Assembly (NCBI RefSeq): GCF_003248355.1
Contig: NZ_QKWY01000002.1
Coordinates: 2,418,001-2,482,000, forward strand
DNA: 64,000 nt
Source: Streptomyces sp. AC1-42W
Lineage (GTDB): Bacteria > Actinomycetota > Actinomycetes > Streptomycetales > Streptomycetaceae
Direction: 5' to 3'
The translations under genes and the position numbers were made by a program. Below are positions 7,933 through 16,804 of this stretch, one piece after another (positions within the stretch are counted from its first letter, which is position 1; every line of letters begins with the position of its first letter). The notes under the pieces are model-generated. The model did no database searches, was not told the DNA's origin, and was given only the letters and a program-made list of their open reading frames with translations.

Positions 7933-9066
7933 TCAGTAGGGCTGCACCAGGACGTGCGCCGCGCCGGGGATGCCGATCTTCAGCAGCTCGTCCTCCTCCG
8001 GCGTCGTCTCGCCGCCGGTCTCCTGCTTGAGCACGGCGCGCGACATCGCCTGCACCCACATGGCGCGCGGCCGGCGCCGGGCCTCCCACGCGTCGAGCGC
8101 CGCCGCGACATCCGCCTCGGCGTCCAGCGACTCGGCCAGCACCAGCGCGTCCTCCACGGCCATCGCCGCCCCCTGCGCGATGTGCGGGGTGCTGGCGTGC
8201 GCGGCGTCGCCGGCCAGGACCACCCGGCCCACGTGCCACGGCTCCTCGACCGTCACCTGCGAGATCCGCGAGTACACCACGCTCTCCGGGCCGGTGACCG
8301 CGTCCAGCGCCTGAGCGACCGGACCGGAGAACATCACCAGCCGCTCCTTGAGCTGCTCGTGCGCCCGCTCCGGGTCCGGCCGGAACTCCGCGGCCTCGGC
8401 GAAGACCGTGCCCAGGTACATCAGCTCGTCCGTGATCGGGGTGAGCAGCGCCTTGGCGGCCTGCCCCGCGGTGCCCATGACGACGCCCCGCACCTGCTCC
8501 TGCCGGGGCACGGTGACCCGCCAGTTGGCGAAGCCGGTGTACTCGGGGACGTAGCGGTCGCCGTACAGCCGGGTGCGCAGCGGCGAGCCGATGCCGTCGA
8601 AGCCGACGACGAGGTCCCAGCGGCCGGTCGAGCCGTCGGACAGGGTGACGTCCACGCCCTCGCCGTCGTCGGTGAGGTCGGTGATGGTCGAGCCGAAGCG
8701 GATCTTCGCGCCGGCCGCCGAGGCCGCCGCGCCCAGGACCTGCGCGAGCGCCGGGCGGGGGATGCCGTTGTTGGAGGGGGCGTCGCCCATGCGGGGCTGC
8801 GGTATCTCGGCCAGGGTGTTGCCGGCCGGGTCCGCGATGGTCAGCACCTCCCACTCGAAGCCGGCCTCCAGGCACGCGTCGAGTACCCCGATCTCACGCA
8901 TGACGTGCAGGGCGTTGGACGGCTGGATGATGCCGACGCCCAGGGCGTCGAGCCGGTCGCGCAGTTCGGCGACCTCGACGGTGTGGCCGCGCCGGGCCAG
9001 GGCGGTGGCGAGCGTCAGCCCGCCGATGCCGCCGCCGTGGATCAGGACGCGCAGGGGTGTTGCCAT
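7933..9066 (-). CDS. FAD-dependent monooxygenase, trailing gene of the conservon operon
   Basis: 377 residues. The Rossmann motif LIHGGGIGGLTLATALARRG near the N-terminus, the DG motif VVGFDGIGSPLRTRL and the GD motif VVLAGDAAHASTPHIAQGAAMAVEDA are all present, as in PHBH/aromatic-ring hydroxylase-type flavin monooxygenases. It begins 55 nt after cvnD on the same strand and is probably co-transcribed with the conservon. Several Streptomyces conservons carry an extra oxidase gene, usually a P450, at this place. The substrate is unknown. Confidence 0.85.
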   Translation of the reverse strand: MATPLRVLIHGGGIGGLTLATALARRGHTVEVAELRDRLDALGVGIIQPSNALHVMREIGVLDACLEAGFEWEVLTIADPAGNTLAEIPQPRMGDAPSNNGIPRPALAQVLGAAASAAGAKIRFGSTITDLTDDGEGVDVTLSDGSTGRWDLVVGFDGIGSPLRTRLYGDRYVPEYTGFANWRVTVPRQEQVRGVVMGTAGQAAKALLTPITDELMYLGTVFAEAAEFRPDPERAHEQLKERLVMFSGPVAQALDAVTGPESVVYSRISQVTVEEPWHVGRVVLAGDAAHASTPHIAQGAAMAVEDALVLAESLDAEADVAAALDAWEARRRPRAMWVQAMSRAVLKQETGGETTPEEDELLKIGIPGAAHVLVQPY

Positions 9067-9121
9067 GGGAAGTCTCTCCAGAGCGGGAAGAAGGGGAGGG
9101 GCCGGGGAAACCGGTCCCGGT

Positions 9122-9691
9122 TCAGCCGGCCGCCACGGGCAGGCTCATGAGGTGGTCCACGAGGGCCAGCAGCACGTCACGGCCGAACGACCGCTCGCGC
9201 ACGTCGCCGACCAGCAGCGGTACATGCGGGTCGAGGTCGAGGGCGGTGCGGATCTCGTCCGGGGTGCGGGTGTTGTGGCCGTGGAAGCAGTTGATCGCGA
9301 CGACGAACGGGATGTCCCGGCTCTCGTAGAAGTCGATCGACGCGAAGCTGCTTTCCAGCCGCCGGGTGTCGGCGATCACGACACCGCCGAGGGCGCCGTT
9401 GACCAGGTCGTTCCACATGAACCAGAAGCGTTCCTGGCCGGGGGTGCCGAACAGGTAGACGACGAGTTCCGGACTGACCGTGATCCGGCCGAAGTCCAGG
9501 GCCACGGTGGTGGTGTCCTTCTGCGCGACGCCGGCCAGGTCGTCGACGCCGACGCTGGCCTGGGTGAGCAGTTCCTCGGTGCGCAGCGGCGTGACCTCGC
9601 TGACCGAGCCGACGAGGGTGGTCTTGCCGACGCCGAAGCCGCCGGCTATCAGGATCTTGACGGCGGTGGGCGCCGTCTGACTGGTGGTCAT
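9122..9691 (-). CDS. cvnD: Conservon GTP/ATP-binding protein CvnD
   Basis: 189 residues of a small Ras-like GTPase: P-loop GGFGVGKTT near residue 17, the switch-II-like LFGTPGQERFWFMW, and the specificity region VAINCFHG, which departs from canonical NKxD. This is the pattern of CvnD proteins, last of the four-gene conservon module that works as a membrane-associated G-protein-like signalling complex in actinomycetes. It lies 6 nt after cvnC. Confidence 0.93.
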   Translation of the reverse strand: MTTSQTAPTAVKILIAGGFGVGKTTLVGSVSEVTPLRTEELLTQASVGVDDLAGVAQKDTTTVALDFGRITVSPELVVYLFGTPGQERFWFMWNDLVNGALGGVVIADTRRLESSFASIDFYESRDIPFVVAINCFHGHNTRTPDEIRTALDLDPHVPLLVGDVRERSFGRDVLLALVDHLMSLPVAAG

Positions 9692-9697
9692 GTTGGC

Positions 9698-10120
9698 TCA
9701 GAGTCTCCGGAGTCCGTCGCGAACAGCGGCCAGTACGGTCATGTCGGCACCGCCGGACGCGCGGGCCACCGACAGGGGGGCCCGCGCGATCAGGAGGCCG
9801 GTGGCGACCAGGTCGGCCAGCAGGATCTTGGTCACCGACACCGGCAGATCGATGCCGGCGGCGACCTCGGCGACCGCCGCCGGGTGGCGGCAGCGGTCCA
9901 GGATCATCCGGTGCTCGGGCTGGAGCCGGCCCGGCCGGACCGGCGCCCCGTGCGCGTCGCGCGGATCGTGCGCGGTCGTCAGCACCGTGATGAGGGTGAG
10001 GTCGTCCCGCTCGGGCGCGGTCCGGCCACGGGTGATGGTGTACGGGCGCACCATGGTGCCCGCCCCGTCCTCCCCGTCGTCGAACTCGTCGCCCTCGCGG
10101 TAGGGCCAGCGCCCGATCAC
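9698..10120 (-). CDS. cvnC: Conservon DUF742 protein CvnC
   Basis: 140 residues from a GTG overlapping the cvnB stop (GTGA). The body MVRPYTITRGRT, PEHRMILDRC, DLPVSVTKILLADLVATGLL is the DUF742 winged-helix pattern of CvnC. A longer frame exists upstream but would fully overlap cvnB, so the coupled GTG is preferred. In conservons this protein associates with the CvnB roadblock protein and the GTPase. Confidence 0.9.
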   Translation of the reverse strand: MIGRWPYREGDEFDDGEDGAGTMVRPYTITRGRTAPERDDLTLITVLTTAHDPRDAHGAPVRPGRLQPEHRMILDRCRHPAAVAEVAAGIDLPVSVTKILLADLVATGLLIARAPLSVARASGGADMTVLAAVRDGLRRL

Positions 10121-10548
10121 GCCCGGGGCCCGGTGCCGAAGGCGTCGAAGTCGCCACGGGCCGGGGTGCTGAGCTTCTGGCCGACCTGGAGGACGAGGTT
10201 GTGCATGGCGAGCGACATGACCTCGGCGTCCACCTCCTGCGAGGCGACGACGGCCAGATGCGTGCCCTGGCCGGCCGAGATGATGAAGAGCCACAGGTCG
10301 GCCAGCTCGACGATCACCTGGTGTACCGCGCCGCCCCCGAAGAGCTGGCCCACACCTCGGGCCAGGCTCTGCTGGCCGGTGCAGATGGCGGCCAGCCGTT
10401 CGGCGTCGGCCCGCTCGACGGTGTGCGAGTGGCTGACCACCAGACCGTCGTCGGAGAGCAGTACGGCGTTGCGGGTCTCGGCCACCGAGTCGACGAGGTT
10501 GTCGAGCAGCCAGTCGAGGTCCTGGCGGGTGGCGGTTGTGCGTGTCAT
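10117..10548 (-). CDS. cvnB: Conservon roadblock/LC7 protein CvnB
   Basis: 143 residues with the roadblock/LC7 fold pattern: LDWLLDNLVDSVAETRNAVLLSDDGLVVSHS followed by a hydrophobic strand pair VIVELADLWLFIISAGQG. Such proteins bind and regulate the MglA/CvnD-type GTPase. It overlaps both cvnA upstream (ATG within its stop) and cvnC downstream, so the four genes are translationally coupled. Confidence 0.93.
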   Translation of the reverse strand: MTRTTATRQDLDWLLDNLVDSVAETRNAVLLSDDGLVVSHSHTVERADAERLAAICTGQQSLARGVGQLFGGGAVHQVIVELADLWLFIISAGQGTHLAVVASQEVDAEVMSLAMHNLVLQVGQKLSTPARGDFDAFGTGPRA

Positions 10549-13400
10549 GTCCGTTCTTCTCCCGTGAAGAGGGGGGTGGAGGGATCGGGCTTCGACGGCT
10601 CCTCGTTCGCGCGGGCGGCGCGGGAACGACGCTGGAAGGCTCCGATGGCGGCGCCGGCCCGGTGGGGTGCCGGCCGGGGCGCCGCATGGTCGGGTCGGCT
10701 CGACGGGCGGTCCGTCGCGGCCGGGGCGGCCGGGGCGATCCGCAGTTCGTCGGCGAGGCTGGCCTGACGCACCCGGCGGGGGAGCGGGGGCTCCCCGCCG
10801 GGCACCGCCGGCGGGACGGGCTCCACCCGGTGGGCGTCCGGCCCGGCGACGTCCGCGCGCGGGAAGCCGGTGCCGGAGTAGTCCGATCCGGAGTAGCCCG
10901 ATCCGGAGTAGTCCGCCGCCGGGTAGTCCGTGCCGGAGTGGTCCGCGGGGCCGGGTCCGGCCGGTGCCTGTCCGGGATGTCCGGCAGCCGGTTTCGGCGG
11001 GCCGGGCAGCGTCACCGGGAAGCCGTCCGCGTCCAGCTCGTCCGACAGGTAGGTGTCCGGGTAGGACTGCTGCGGAGCGCCGTAGGGCTCGCCGGAGTCC
11101 GGGTAGGTCCGGCCCGCCACCGGGTACTGCCCCTCGGTCGTCATGTACGGCTGCCCCCCGTCCGCGTACGCGTTCTGGACGGCGCCGTTGTACGGATCGT
11201 CCTGGTGGCCGTAGGCATGCCCGTCCGTACCGCCGTACGGGGCGTCGGCCCCGGCGTACGGCGCCTGCGCCGGCTCGGGTTCGCCGAAGGCGTGGGTGCC
11301 GGCCGGTGCGGGCTCCTCCCGGTCGGGGAGGGGCGCGTCCTGCGGCGCGCGCGGCGCGTGCAGGGCGGTCACCCCGGCAAGCGCCCGGCCGCGGCCCCGG
11401 CTGGGCAGCGCGTCGGAGTCGCGCAGCGGGGCGGGCTCCGGAGCCGGGGCGGTGTCCTCGGCCACGGGCGACGGGACGGCCACCGGACCGGCGTGCGGGC
11501 CGGGCACGGTGAGCGAGTCCGGGACGAGCACGACGACACGGGTACCGCCGAACGCGGAGTTGCGGAACTCCACCCGCAGTCCGTGCTGGTCGGCGAGGCG
11601 CGCGATCACGTACAGGCCCAGGCGGATGTCGTCGGCGTGCGCCAGCACGTCCATCCGGGGCGGTCGGCTCATCAGTTCGTTCGCCGCCGCGAGCTGCTCC
11701 TTCTCCATGCCGAGCCCGCGGTCCTCGACCTCGATGGCCAGGCCGCGGCTGACCTGCGCGGCCCGGACCTCGACGGGGTTGGGCGGCCGGGAGAAGGCCA
11801 GCGCGTTCTCGATCAGCTCGGCCAGGACGTGCGAGACCGGGCCGACGGCCCGCTCGGAGAGCCAGGGGGAGCCGTCCAGGTCCAGCACGACGCGGCGGTA
11901 GTCCTGCACCTCGCCCTGGGCGGAGCGCATGACGTCCAGCAGGGCGACGGGCTTGCGCCAGCGCCGGTGCGGGGAACCGCCCGCGAGGATCACGAGGTTC
12001 TCCTCGTAGCGCCGCAGGCGGGCGGTGAGGTGGTCGAGGTCGAAGAGGCCGTCCAGCACCTCCGGGTCCTCGTGCTTGCGCTCCAGCTCGTCCAGCTTCT
12101 TCAGCTGCTGGCCGATGAGCTGCTGGGTGCGGCGCGCGATGCGCTGGAGCAGCCGTTCGAAGCCGCGGTGCTGGTCGGCCTGTTCGACGGCCGCCCGCAG
12201 AGCACTGGTGCGGGCCAGGTCGAGCGCGTTGCCGAGCTGCGCCAGTTCGTCGGACGCGCCGTCGCCCTCGCTGCCGATGGCACGGGCCTCCGCCTCGACG
12301 TCGATGCGCTCGCCCTTGCCGAGTCGCTCGATGACCTCGGGCAGCGCCCGCTCCAGCTCCTCGGCCCGCTCCTGGAGTCCGCTGATCCGGCGGCGCAGGT
12401 TGCGGGAGAGACGCCAGGTGAACCAGATGACGGCGATGACCGCGATCAGGCCGACGACCGTGGTCAGGACGACCCGGATCAGCAGCGAGATGACACTGTC
12501 CTTGCCCACCGCGACCACCGCGTCGGTGCGCTGCTCCATCAGCTTCACCAGCTGCGGTGTGACCTCGTCCATCGCGCCGCGCCAGTCGGCCTCCTCGGCC
12601 CCGAGGCGGACGAATCCGTCACCGTCGGGCGAGGCCTGCCGCAGGACCTGGTTCTCCACCCGGGTCTTGGCCTCCCAGGCGGAATCCGCGAAGAGCTTCT
12701 CCCACGCGGCCTTCTCTTCCGCCGGAAGGTAGGGGATGACATGGGCCGCGAACTGGAAGGACTGCGCGGAGACGGACTGCCGGACCTCCCGGAGATCGGC
12801 GGTGCTCAGCTTTCCGGAGGCCCAGCCGCGGGCGAGCAGGGCATCCGAGCGCGAGATCATCTCCTTGGCCCAGAAGAGGTTGACCAGCGGCTGCGAGGTC
12901 GTGGTGACCCGGCCGTCGTCCACATGGCTGAGCGCGGTGAACAGCTTCAGGTCCACGGCGATCAGGTCCGTGTAGTAGCGGTACACGGCCTTCTGCTGGT
13001 CGTTGTCGCCCTCGTCGACGAGTGTGCGCTGCGCCGGGAGCTGGGTGATCGCCGTACGGGCTCCCCGGACCGCGTCCCGGACCTCGCCGGGGGCGTCATC
13101 GGTGTCGATGTCGGACAGGGACTGGAATCCGGCGATCGCGTCGTCGGTGAGCTTGCGCTGCTCACGCAGGGCGTCGGTGGGACCACCGCCGCGCGCCAGC
13201 GCCTCGGCACTGAGCCGGCGCTCCTCCTGAAGGTTGTAATACACGATGTTGGACGGCTGGCCGGCCTTCTGGGCCAACTGCCCCTGGGCCGCTTGCTTCT
13301 GGAAGTCGAGCAGAGTCTGACCACTGGTGACGGCCCAGAGGGCGGCCAGGGCTACACCGGGTACGACGGCCAGTACAAGCAGGGCCGTCCGCAGCGACAT
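10545..13400 (-). CDS. cvnA: Conservon sensor kinase CvnA
   Basis: 951 residues. Order: membrane helix about 5-27, extracytoplasmic nitrate/nitrite-sensor-like helical region about 30-300, second helix about 303-328 (VVLTTVVGLIAVIAVIWF), HAMP-like linker, DHp-like helix with LDHLTARLRRYEENL, and an ATPase domain with the N-box VLAELIENALAFSRPP near residue 523. The last 300 residues are disordered, rich in P, G, Y and D, and include a triplicated 15-bp unit (10873-10917, Y-S-G-S pattern). No in-frame ATG or GTG lies between 13400 and an upstream TGA, which fixes the start. Confidence 0.92.
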   Translation of the reverse strand: MSLRTALLVLAVVPGVALAALWAVTSGQTLLDFQKQAAQGQLAQKAGQPSNIVYYNLQEERRLSAEALARGGGPTDALREQRKLTDDAIAGFQSLSDIDTDDAPGEVRDAVRGARTAITQLPAQRTLVDEGDNDQQKAVYRYYTDLIAVDLKLFTALSHVDDGRVTTTSQPLVNLFWAKEMISRSDALLARGWASGKLSTADLREVRQSVSAQSFQFAAHVIPYLPAEEKAAWEKLFADSAWEAKTRVENQVLRQASPDGDGFVRLGAEEADWRGAMDEVTPQLVKLMEQRTDAVVAVGKDSVISLLIRVVLTTVVGLIAVIAVIWFTWRLSRNLRRRISGLQERAEELERALPEVIERLGKGERIDVEAEARAIGSEGDGASDELAQLGNALDLARTSALRAAVEQADQHRGFERLLQRIARRTQQLIGQQLKKLDELERKHEDPEVLDGLFDLDHLTARLRRYEENLVILAGGSPHRRWRKPVALLDVMRSAQGEVQDYRRVVLDLDGSPWLSERAVGPVSHVLAELIENALAFSRPPNPVEVRAAQVSRGLAIEVEDRGLGMEKEQLAAANELMSRPPRMDVLAHADDIRLGLYVIARLADQHGLRVEFRNSAFGGTRVVVLVPDSLTVPGPHAGPVAVPSPVAEDTAPAPEPAPLRDSDALPSRGRGRALAGVTALHAPRAPQDAPLPDREEPAPAGTHAFGEPEPAQAPYAGADAPYGGTDGHAYGHQDDPYNGAVQNAYADGGQPYMTTEGQYPVAGRTYPDSGEPYGAPQQSYPDTYLSDELDADGFPVTLPGPPKPAAGHPGQAPAGPGPADHSGTDYPAADYSGSGYSGSDYSGTGFPRADVAGPDAHRVEPVPPAVPGGEPPLPRRVRQASLADELRIAPAAPAATDRPSSRPDHAAPRPAPHRAGAAIGAFQRRSRAARANEEPSKPDPSTPLFTGEERT

Positions 13401-13699
13401 AGTGGTCGAGCTGCTCCGCCGTGACGCGCGCGTGCGCAGGGCATGCTCCTTGACGTGGTGCCAGTCAACGACTGGTCAAATCCATTGGGTACGAGGACGG
13501 CTAGATATTAGTCACAGTGCAAAAACGGAATGAAACTGGGCTCACCTGTGCAACATCGGTCGGGCGCATGATCCCCACCGCTTGCGGCGCGCCGTACGGG
13601 TGAGGCGCGGTCGGGGATATATCTGTATTCGGTGCCCCTTGTCCGTTCCGCAGCCCCCCGCACCCCGCCCCCGGCCGACGAGCTCCGCAACCCCGCCGT
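13401..13699. promoter_or_regulatory. Divergent intergenic region cvnA / mrpA
   Basis: The 299 bp hold the promoters of the conservon and Mrp operons. Relatively A+T-rich stretches occur near 13500-13535 and 13615-13635 (GGATATATCTGTATT). No gene, hairpin or clear operator was recognised. No good ribosome site precedes mrpA. Confidence 0.35.
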
Positions 13700-16600
13700 A
13701 TGATCGCGCTCATCGCCGCCCACTTCGTCCTCGCGGCCTTCGCGCGCCCGCTGGTGGGACGGCTGGGCGCCCGCGCCTTCCTGGTCCTCGCGCTGCCCCC
13801 GGCCGCCACCACCTGCTGGGCGTTCACCCGCTGGGACGCCGCCGCCTCGGGCTCCGCGACCGACTGGACCTGGGCCTGGCTGCCCGCCTACGACGTCTCC
13901 GTCTCGCTGCGCCTGGACGCTCTGGCCGAACTGATGGTGCTGCTCGCGGCCGGGGTCGGCACCCTCGTCCTGCTGTACTGCGCCTCCTACTTCAGAGCCT
14001 CTGTGCAGACCCGCGCCCGGGTCCGGACGGGGGTCTGCACAGAGGCTCTCAATGACACGACGCCCCGTCTCGCCGGATTCGCCGGGAACCTCCTCGCCTT
14101 CGCCGGGGCCATGCTCGCCCTCGTCCTCAGCGACGACCTGATCACCCTTTATGTCTTCTGGGAGCTGACCACCGTCTTCTCGTACCTGCTCATCGGGTAC
14201 GACAGCGAGCAGCGGCACAGCCGGCGCTCCGCCCTCCAGGCGCTGACCGTCACCACGCTCGGCGGCCTCGCCATGCTGATCGGCTTCCTGATCGTCGGCC
14301 GGCAGGCCGGCACCTACCGGATCTCCGCGATCCTCGCCGACCCGCCCCCGGCCGGCACCGCCGTCCAGGTCGCCGTCCTGCTGATCCTGTGCGGGGCCCT
14401 GTCCAAATCGGCCGTCTGGCCGTTCAGCCTCTGGCTGCCCAACGCCATGGCCGCGCCCACCCCCGTCAGCGCCTATCTGCACGCCGCCGCGATGGTCAAG
14501 GCCGGCGTCTACCTGGTCGCCCGGCTCGCCCCCGCCTTCGCCGACGTGCCCGGCTGGCGGCCCGTCGTGATGGTCCTCGGCGCCGCGACGATGCTCCTCG
14601 CCGGCTGGCGGGCCCTGCGCCTGCACGACCTCAAGATCGTCCTCGCCTACGGCACCGTCAGCCAACTCGGCTTCCTCACCCTGCTCGCGGGCGTCGGCAA
14701 CCGGGACGCCGCGCTCGCCGCCACCGTCATGATCCTCGCCCACGCCCTCTTCAAGGCCCCGCTGTTCCTGGTCACCGGCATCGTCGACCACGCCGCCGGC
14801 ACCCGTGACCTGCGCAGACTCTCCGGCGTCGGCCGCGCCCTGCCCCATGTGTGCGCCGTCGCCGTGCTCGCCGGGTGCTCCATGGCCGCCCTGCCCCCGC
14901 TGCTCGGCTTCGCCGCCAAGGAGTCCGCGTTCGAGGCGCTGCTGCACGGCGACACCGCCGACCGCTGGGCGCTCGGCATCACGGTGGCGGGCTCGGCGCT
15001 CACCGTCGCCTACACCGCCCGCTTCCTGTGGGGCGGCTTCCTGCGCAAGCCCGGCGTCCCCGACACCCCCGTGCACCGCGTCGGGCCCGCCTTCCTCGCC
15101 GCGCCCGCCGTCCTCGCGCTCTGCGGCCTGGTGCTCGGGCCCGGCGTCGGCCGGACGGACCGGCTGCTGAGCGCCTACGCCGACACCTTCCCGGCCCCCG
15201 CCCACCCCTACCACCTCGCGCTCTGGCACGGCTGGGGCACCGCCCTGCTGCTCTCCGCCGCGGCCACGGTGGGCGGCGCCGTGCTCTTCGCCGCCCGGGG
15301 CCGGGTCGCGCGGTTCTCCCGGCGCGTCGCCTGGCCCACCGCCGACGCCGTCTTCGGCCATCTGCTGCTGGGCCTGGAACGCCTCTCCCTCCAGGTCACC
15401 GGCTTCGTCCAGCGCGGCTCCCTCTCCGTCTACCTGGCCACCACCCTGCTGGTGATGCTCGCCGGACAGCTCTCCGTGCTCATCGCCGACCAGCCCTGGC
15501 GGGGCGCCCCGGCGCCCCGGCTCTGGGACGTCCCGCTCCAGGGCGCCGTCGCCGCCCTGACCTGCGCGGCGGCCCTCCTCTGCCTCACCGTGCGGCGGCG
15601 TATGAAGGCCGTGGTGCTGGCCGGGCTCACCGGCTACGGGACCGCGCTGCTGTTCGTCGTGCAGGGCGGGCCGGATCTGGCGCTCACCCAGTTCTGCGTG
15701 GAAACGGTCTCGATGATCGTGTTCGTCCTGGTCCTGCGGCGGATGCCGGTCCACTTCCAGGAGTCCGTCAGCAGCTGGCGGCGGGCCGTGCGCGTCCCGG
15801 TCGCCCTGGCCGCCGCCGCCACCCTCGGCGTGGTGGTCTGGGTGGCCGCCGCCGCGCGCACCGCGCCCCCGGCCGGTGCCGCCATGGTCGAGGAGACCGC
15901 GCACCACGGCCTCAAGGACGTCGTCGCGACCATCCTGGTGGACCTGCGCGCCTGGGACACCATGGGGGAGTCCGCCGTGCTCGCCGCCGCCGCGATCGGC
16001 GTGACCAGCCTCCTCTATCTGCACCGCCGCGCCGAGGGACCGGTCGCACCCGCCGAGGGACCGGTCGCACCCGCCGAGGGACCGGTCGCGCCCGCCGAGG
16101 GACGAGCCGCGCCCGTCGAGGGCCCCGCCGCACCCGCCGACGGGCGCGCCACCCCCGCCGATCGGCCGGCCGTACCCGCCGGGGAACGCCGCCGCACCGC
16201 CTGGTCCGTGACCGGCGAACCGCTGGCCGGGGTGCCGCACGGCGACGAGGGCGCGCCCGAACGCGGCTGGCTGGCGGCCGGCGAGACCCTCGCCCCCGAA
16301 CACCGGTCCGTCGTCTTCGAGGTCATCGCGCGACTGCTGTTCCACCCGATCCTGGTACTCTCCGTCTACCTGCTGTTCTGCGCCGAGAACATGCCGGGCG
16401 GCGGCTTCGTCGGCGGCCTGGTCGCGGGCCTCGCCCTGATCACCCGCTACCTCGCGGGCGGCCGGTTCGAACTCGCCGAGGCCGCGCCCCTGCAACCCGG
16501 CCTCTTCACCGGCCTCGGCCTCTTCCTCTCCACCGGCGTCGCCCTCCTCGGCCTCCGGGACGGAACGGTCCTGCACGCCTGGACGTACCACGGCCACCTG

Positions 16601-16804
16601 CCGGTCTTCGGCGACTTCGAGTTCGGCACCCCGGTCCTCTTCGACTGCGGCGTCTATCTGCTGGTCCTCGGCGTCGTCCTGGACATCGTGCGGGCCCTCG
16701 GCGCCAAGATCGACCGCCAGATCGAGCGCGCCGCCGCCGAGAAGGCCGCCGCCCGCCGGACCGGACCGCAACCCGGCCCGCAGACCGGGGAGGCGACCCC
16801 GTGA
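13700..16804 (+). CDS. mrpA: Na+/H+ antiporter Mrp subunit A, fused with MrpB-like domain
   Basis: 1034 residues, a multi-spanning protein related to NuoL. The proton-antiporter core includes VFWELTTVFSYLLIGYD, FSLWLPNAMAAPTPVSAYLHAAAMVKAGVYL and GTVSQLGFLTLLAG. The MnhB domain near 873-1010 contains VYLLFCAENMPGGGFVGGLVAGLALI, so subunit B is fused as in many Mrp operons. Two oddities: an in-frame palindromic insertion at residues about 99-117 and a repetitive hydrophilic linker at about 778-826 (tandem 21-bp units). First gene of a seven-function operon; its stop overlaps mrpC (GTGA). The complex exports Na+ in exchange for protons in the cell membrane. Confidence 0.93.
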   Translation: MIALIAAHFVLAAFARPLVGRLGARAFLVLALPPAATTCWAFTRWDAAASGSATDWTWAWLPAYDVSVSLRLDALAELMVLLAAGVGTLVLLYCASYFRASVQTRARVRTGVCTEALNDTTPRLAGFAGNLLAFAGAMLALVLSDDLITLYVFWELTTVFSYLLIGYDSEQRHSRRSALQALTVTTLGGLAMLIGFLIVGRQAGTYRISAILADPPPAGTAVQVAVLLILCGALSKSAVWPFSLWLPNAMAAPTPVSAYLHAAAMVKAGVYLVARLAPAFADVPGWRPVVMVLGAATMLLAGWRALRLHDLKIVLAYGTVSQLGFLTLLAGVGNRDAALAATVMILAHALFKAPLFLVTGIVDHAAGTRDLRRLSGVGRALPHVCAVAVLAGCSMAALPPLLGFAAKESAFEALLHGDTADRWALGITVAGSALTVAYTARFLWGGFLRKPGVPDTPVHRVGPAFLAAPAVLALCGLVLGPGVGRTDRLLSAYADTFPAPAHPYHLALWHGWGTALLLSAAATVGGAVLFAARGRVARFSRRVAWPTADAVFGHLLLGLERLSLQVTGFVQRGSLSVYLATTLLVMLAGQLSVLIADQPWRGAPAPRLWDVPLQGAVAALTCAAALLCLTVRRRMKAVVLAGLTGYGTALLFVVQGGPDLALTQFCVETVSMIVFVLVLRRMPVHFQESVSSWRRAVRVPVALAAAATLGVVVWVAAAARTAPPAGAAMVEETAHHGLKDVVATILVDLRAWDTMGESAVLAAAAIGVTSLLYLHRRAEGPVAPAEGPVAPAEGPVAPAEGRAAPVEGPAAPADGRATPADRPAVPAGERRRTAWSVTGEPLAGVPHGDEGAPERGWLAAGETLAPEHRSVVFEVIARLLFHPILVLSVYLLFCAENMPGGGFVGGLVAGLALITRYLAGGRFELAEAAPLQPGLFTGLGLFLSTGVALLGLRDGTVLHAWTYHGHLPVFGDFEFGTPVLFDCGVYLLVLGVVLDIVRALGAKIDRQIERAAAEKAAARRTGPQPGPQTGEATP
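13994..14049. repeat. Perfect inverted repeat inserted in frame in mrpA
   Basis: Left arm AGAGCCTCTGTGCAGACCC (13994-14012) is exactly complementary to the right arm at 14031-14049: 19 bp each around an 18-nt loop. It encodes residues of the type ASVQTRARVRTGVCTEA directly after the CASYF segment, at a point where I recall other MrpA proteins continuing with a short loop. It looks like a small mobile or repetitive palindrome that kept the frame open. Confidence 0.8.
16031..16177 (+). repeat. Seven 21-bp tandem repeats in the mrpA linker
   Basis: The unit GCCGAGGGACCGGTCGCACC(C) occurs three times nearly unchanged (16031, 16052, 16073) and then four diverging times to 16177. It encodes a repeated AEGPVAP heptapeptide between the antiporter part and the MnhB domain. 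Confidence 0.85.

Noticed and set aside
13508..16771. A 1087-codon minus-strand frame opposite mrpA
   Set aside because: It is a G/E/D-rich shadow of the high-GC mrpA codons with no domain pattern.
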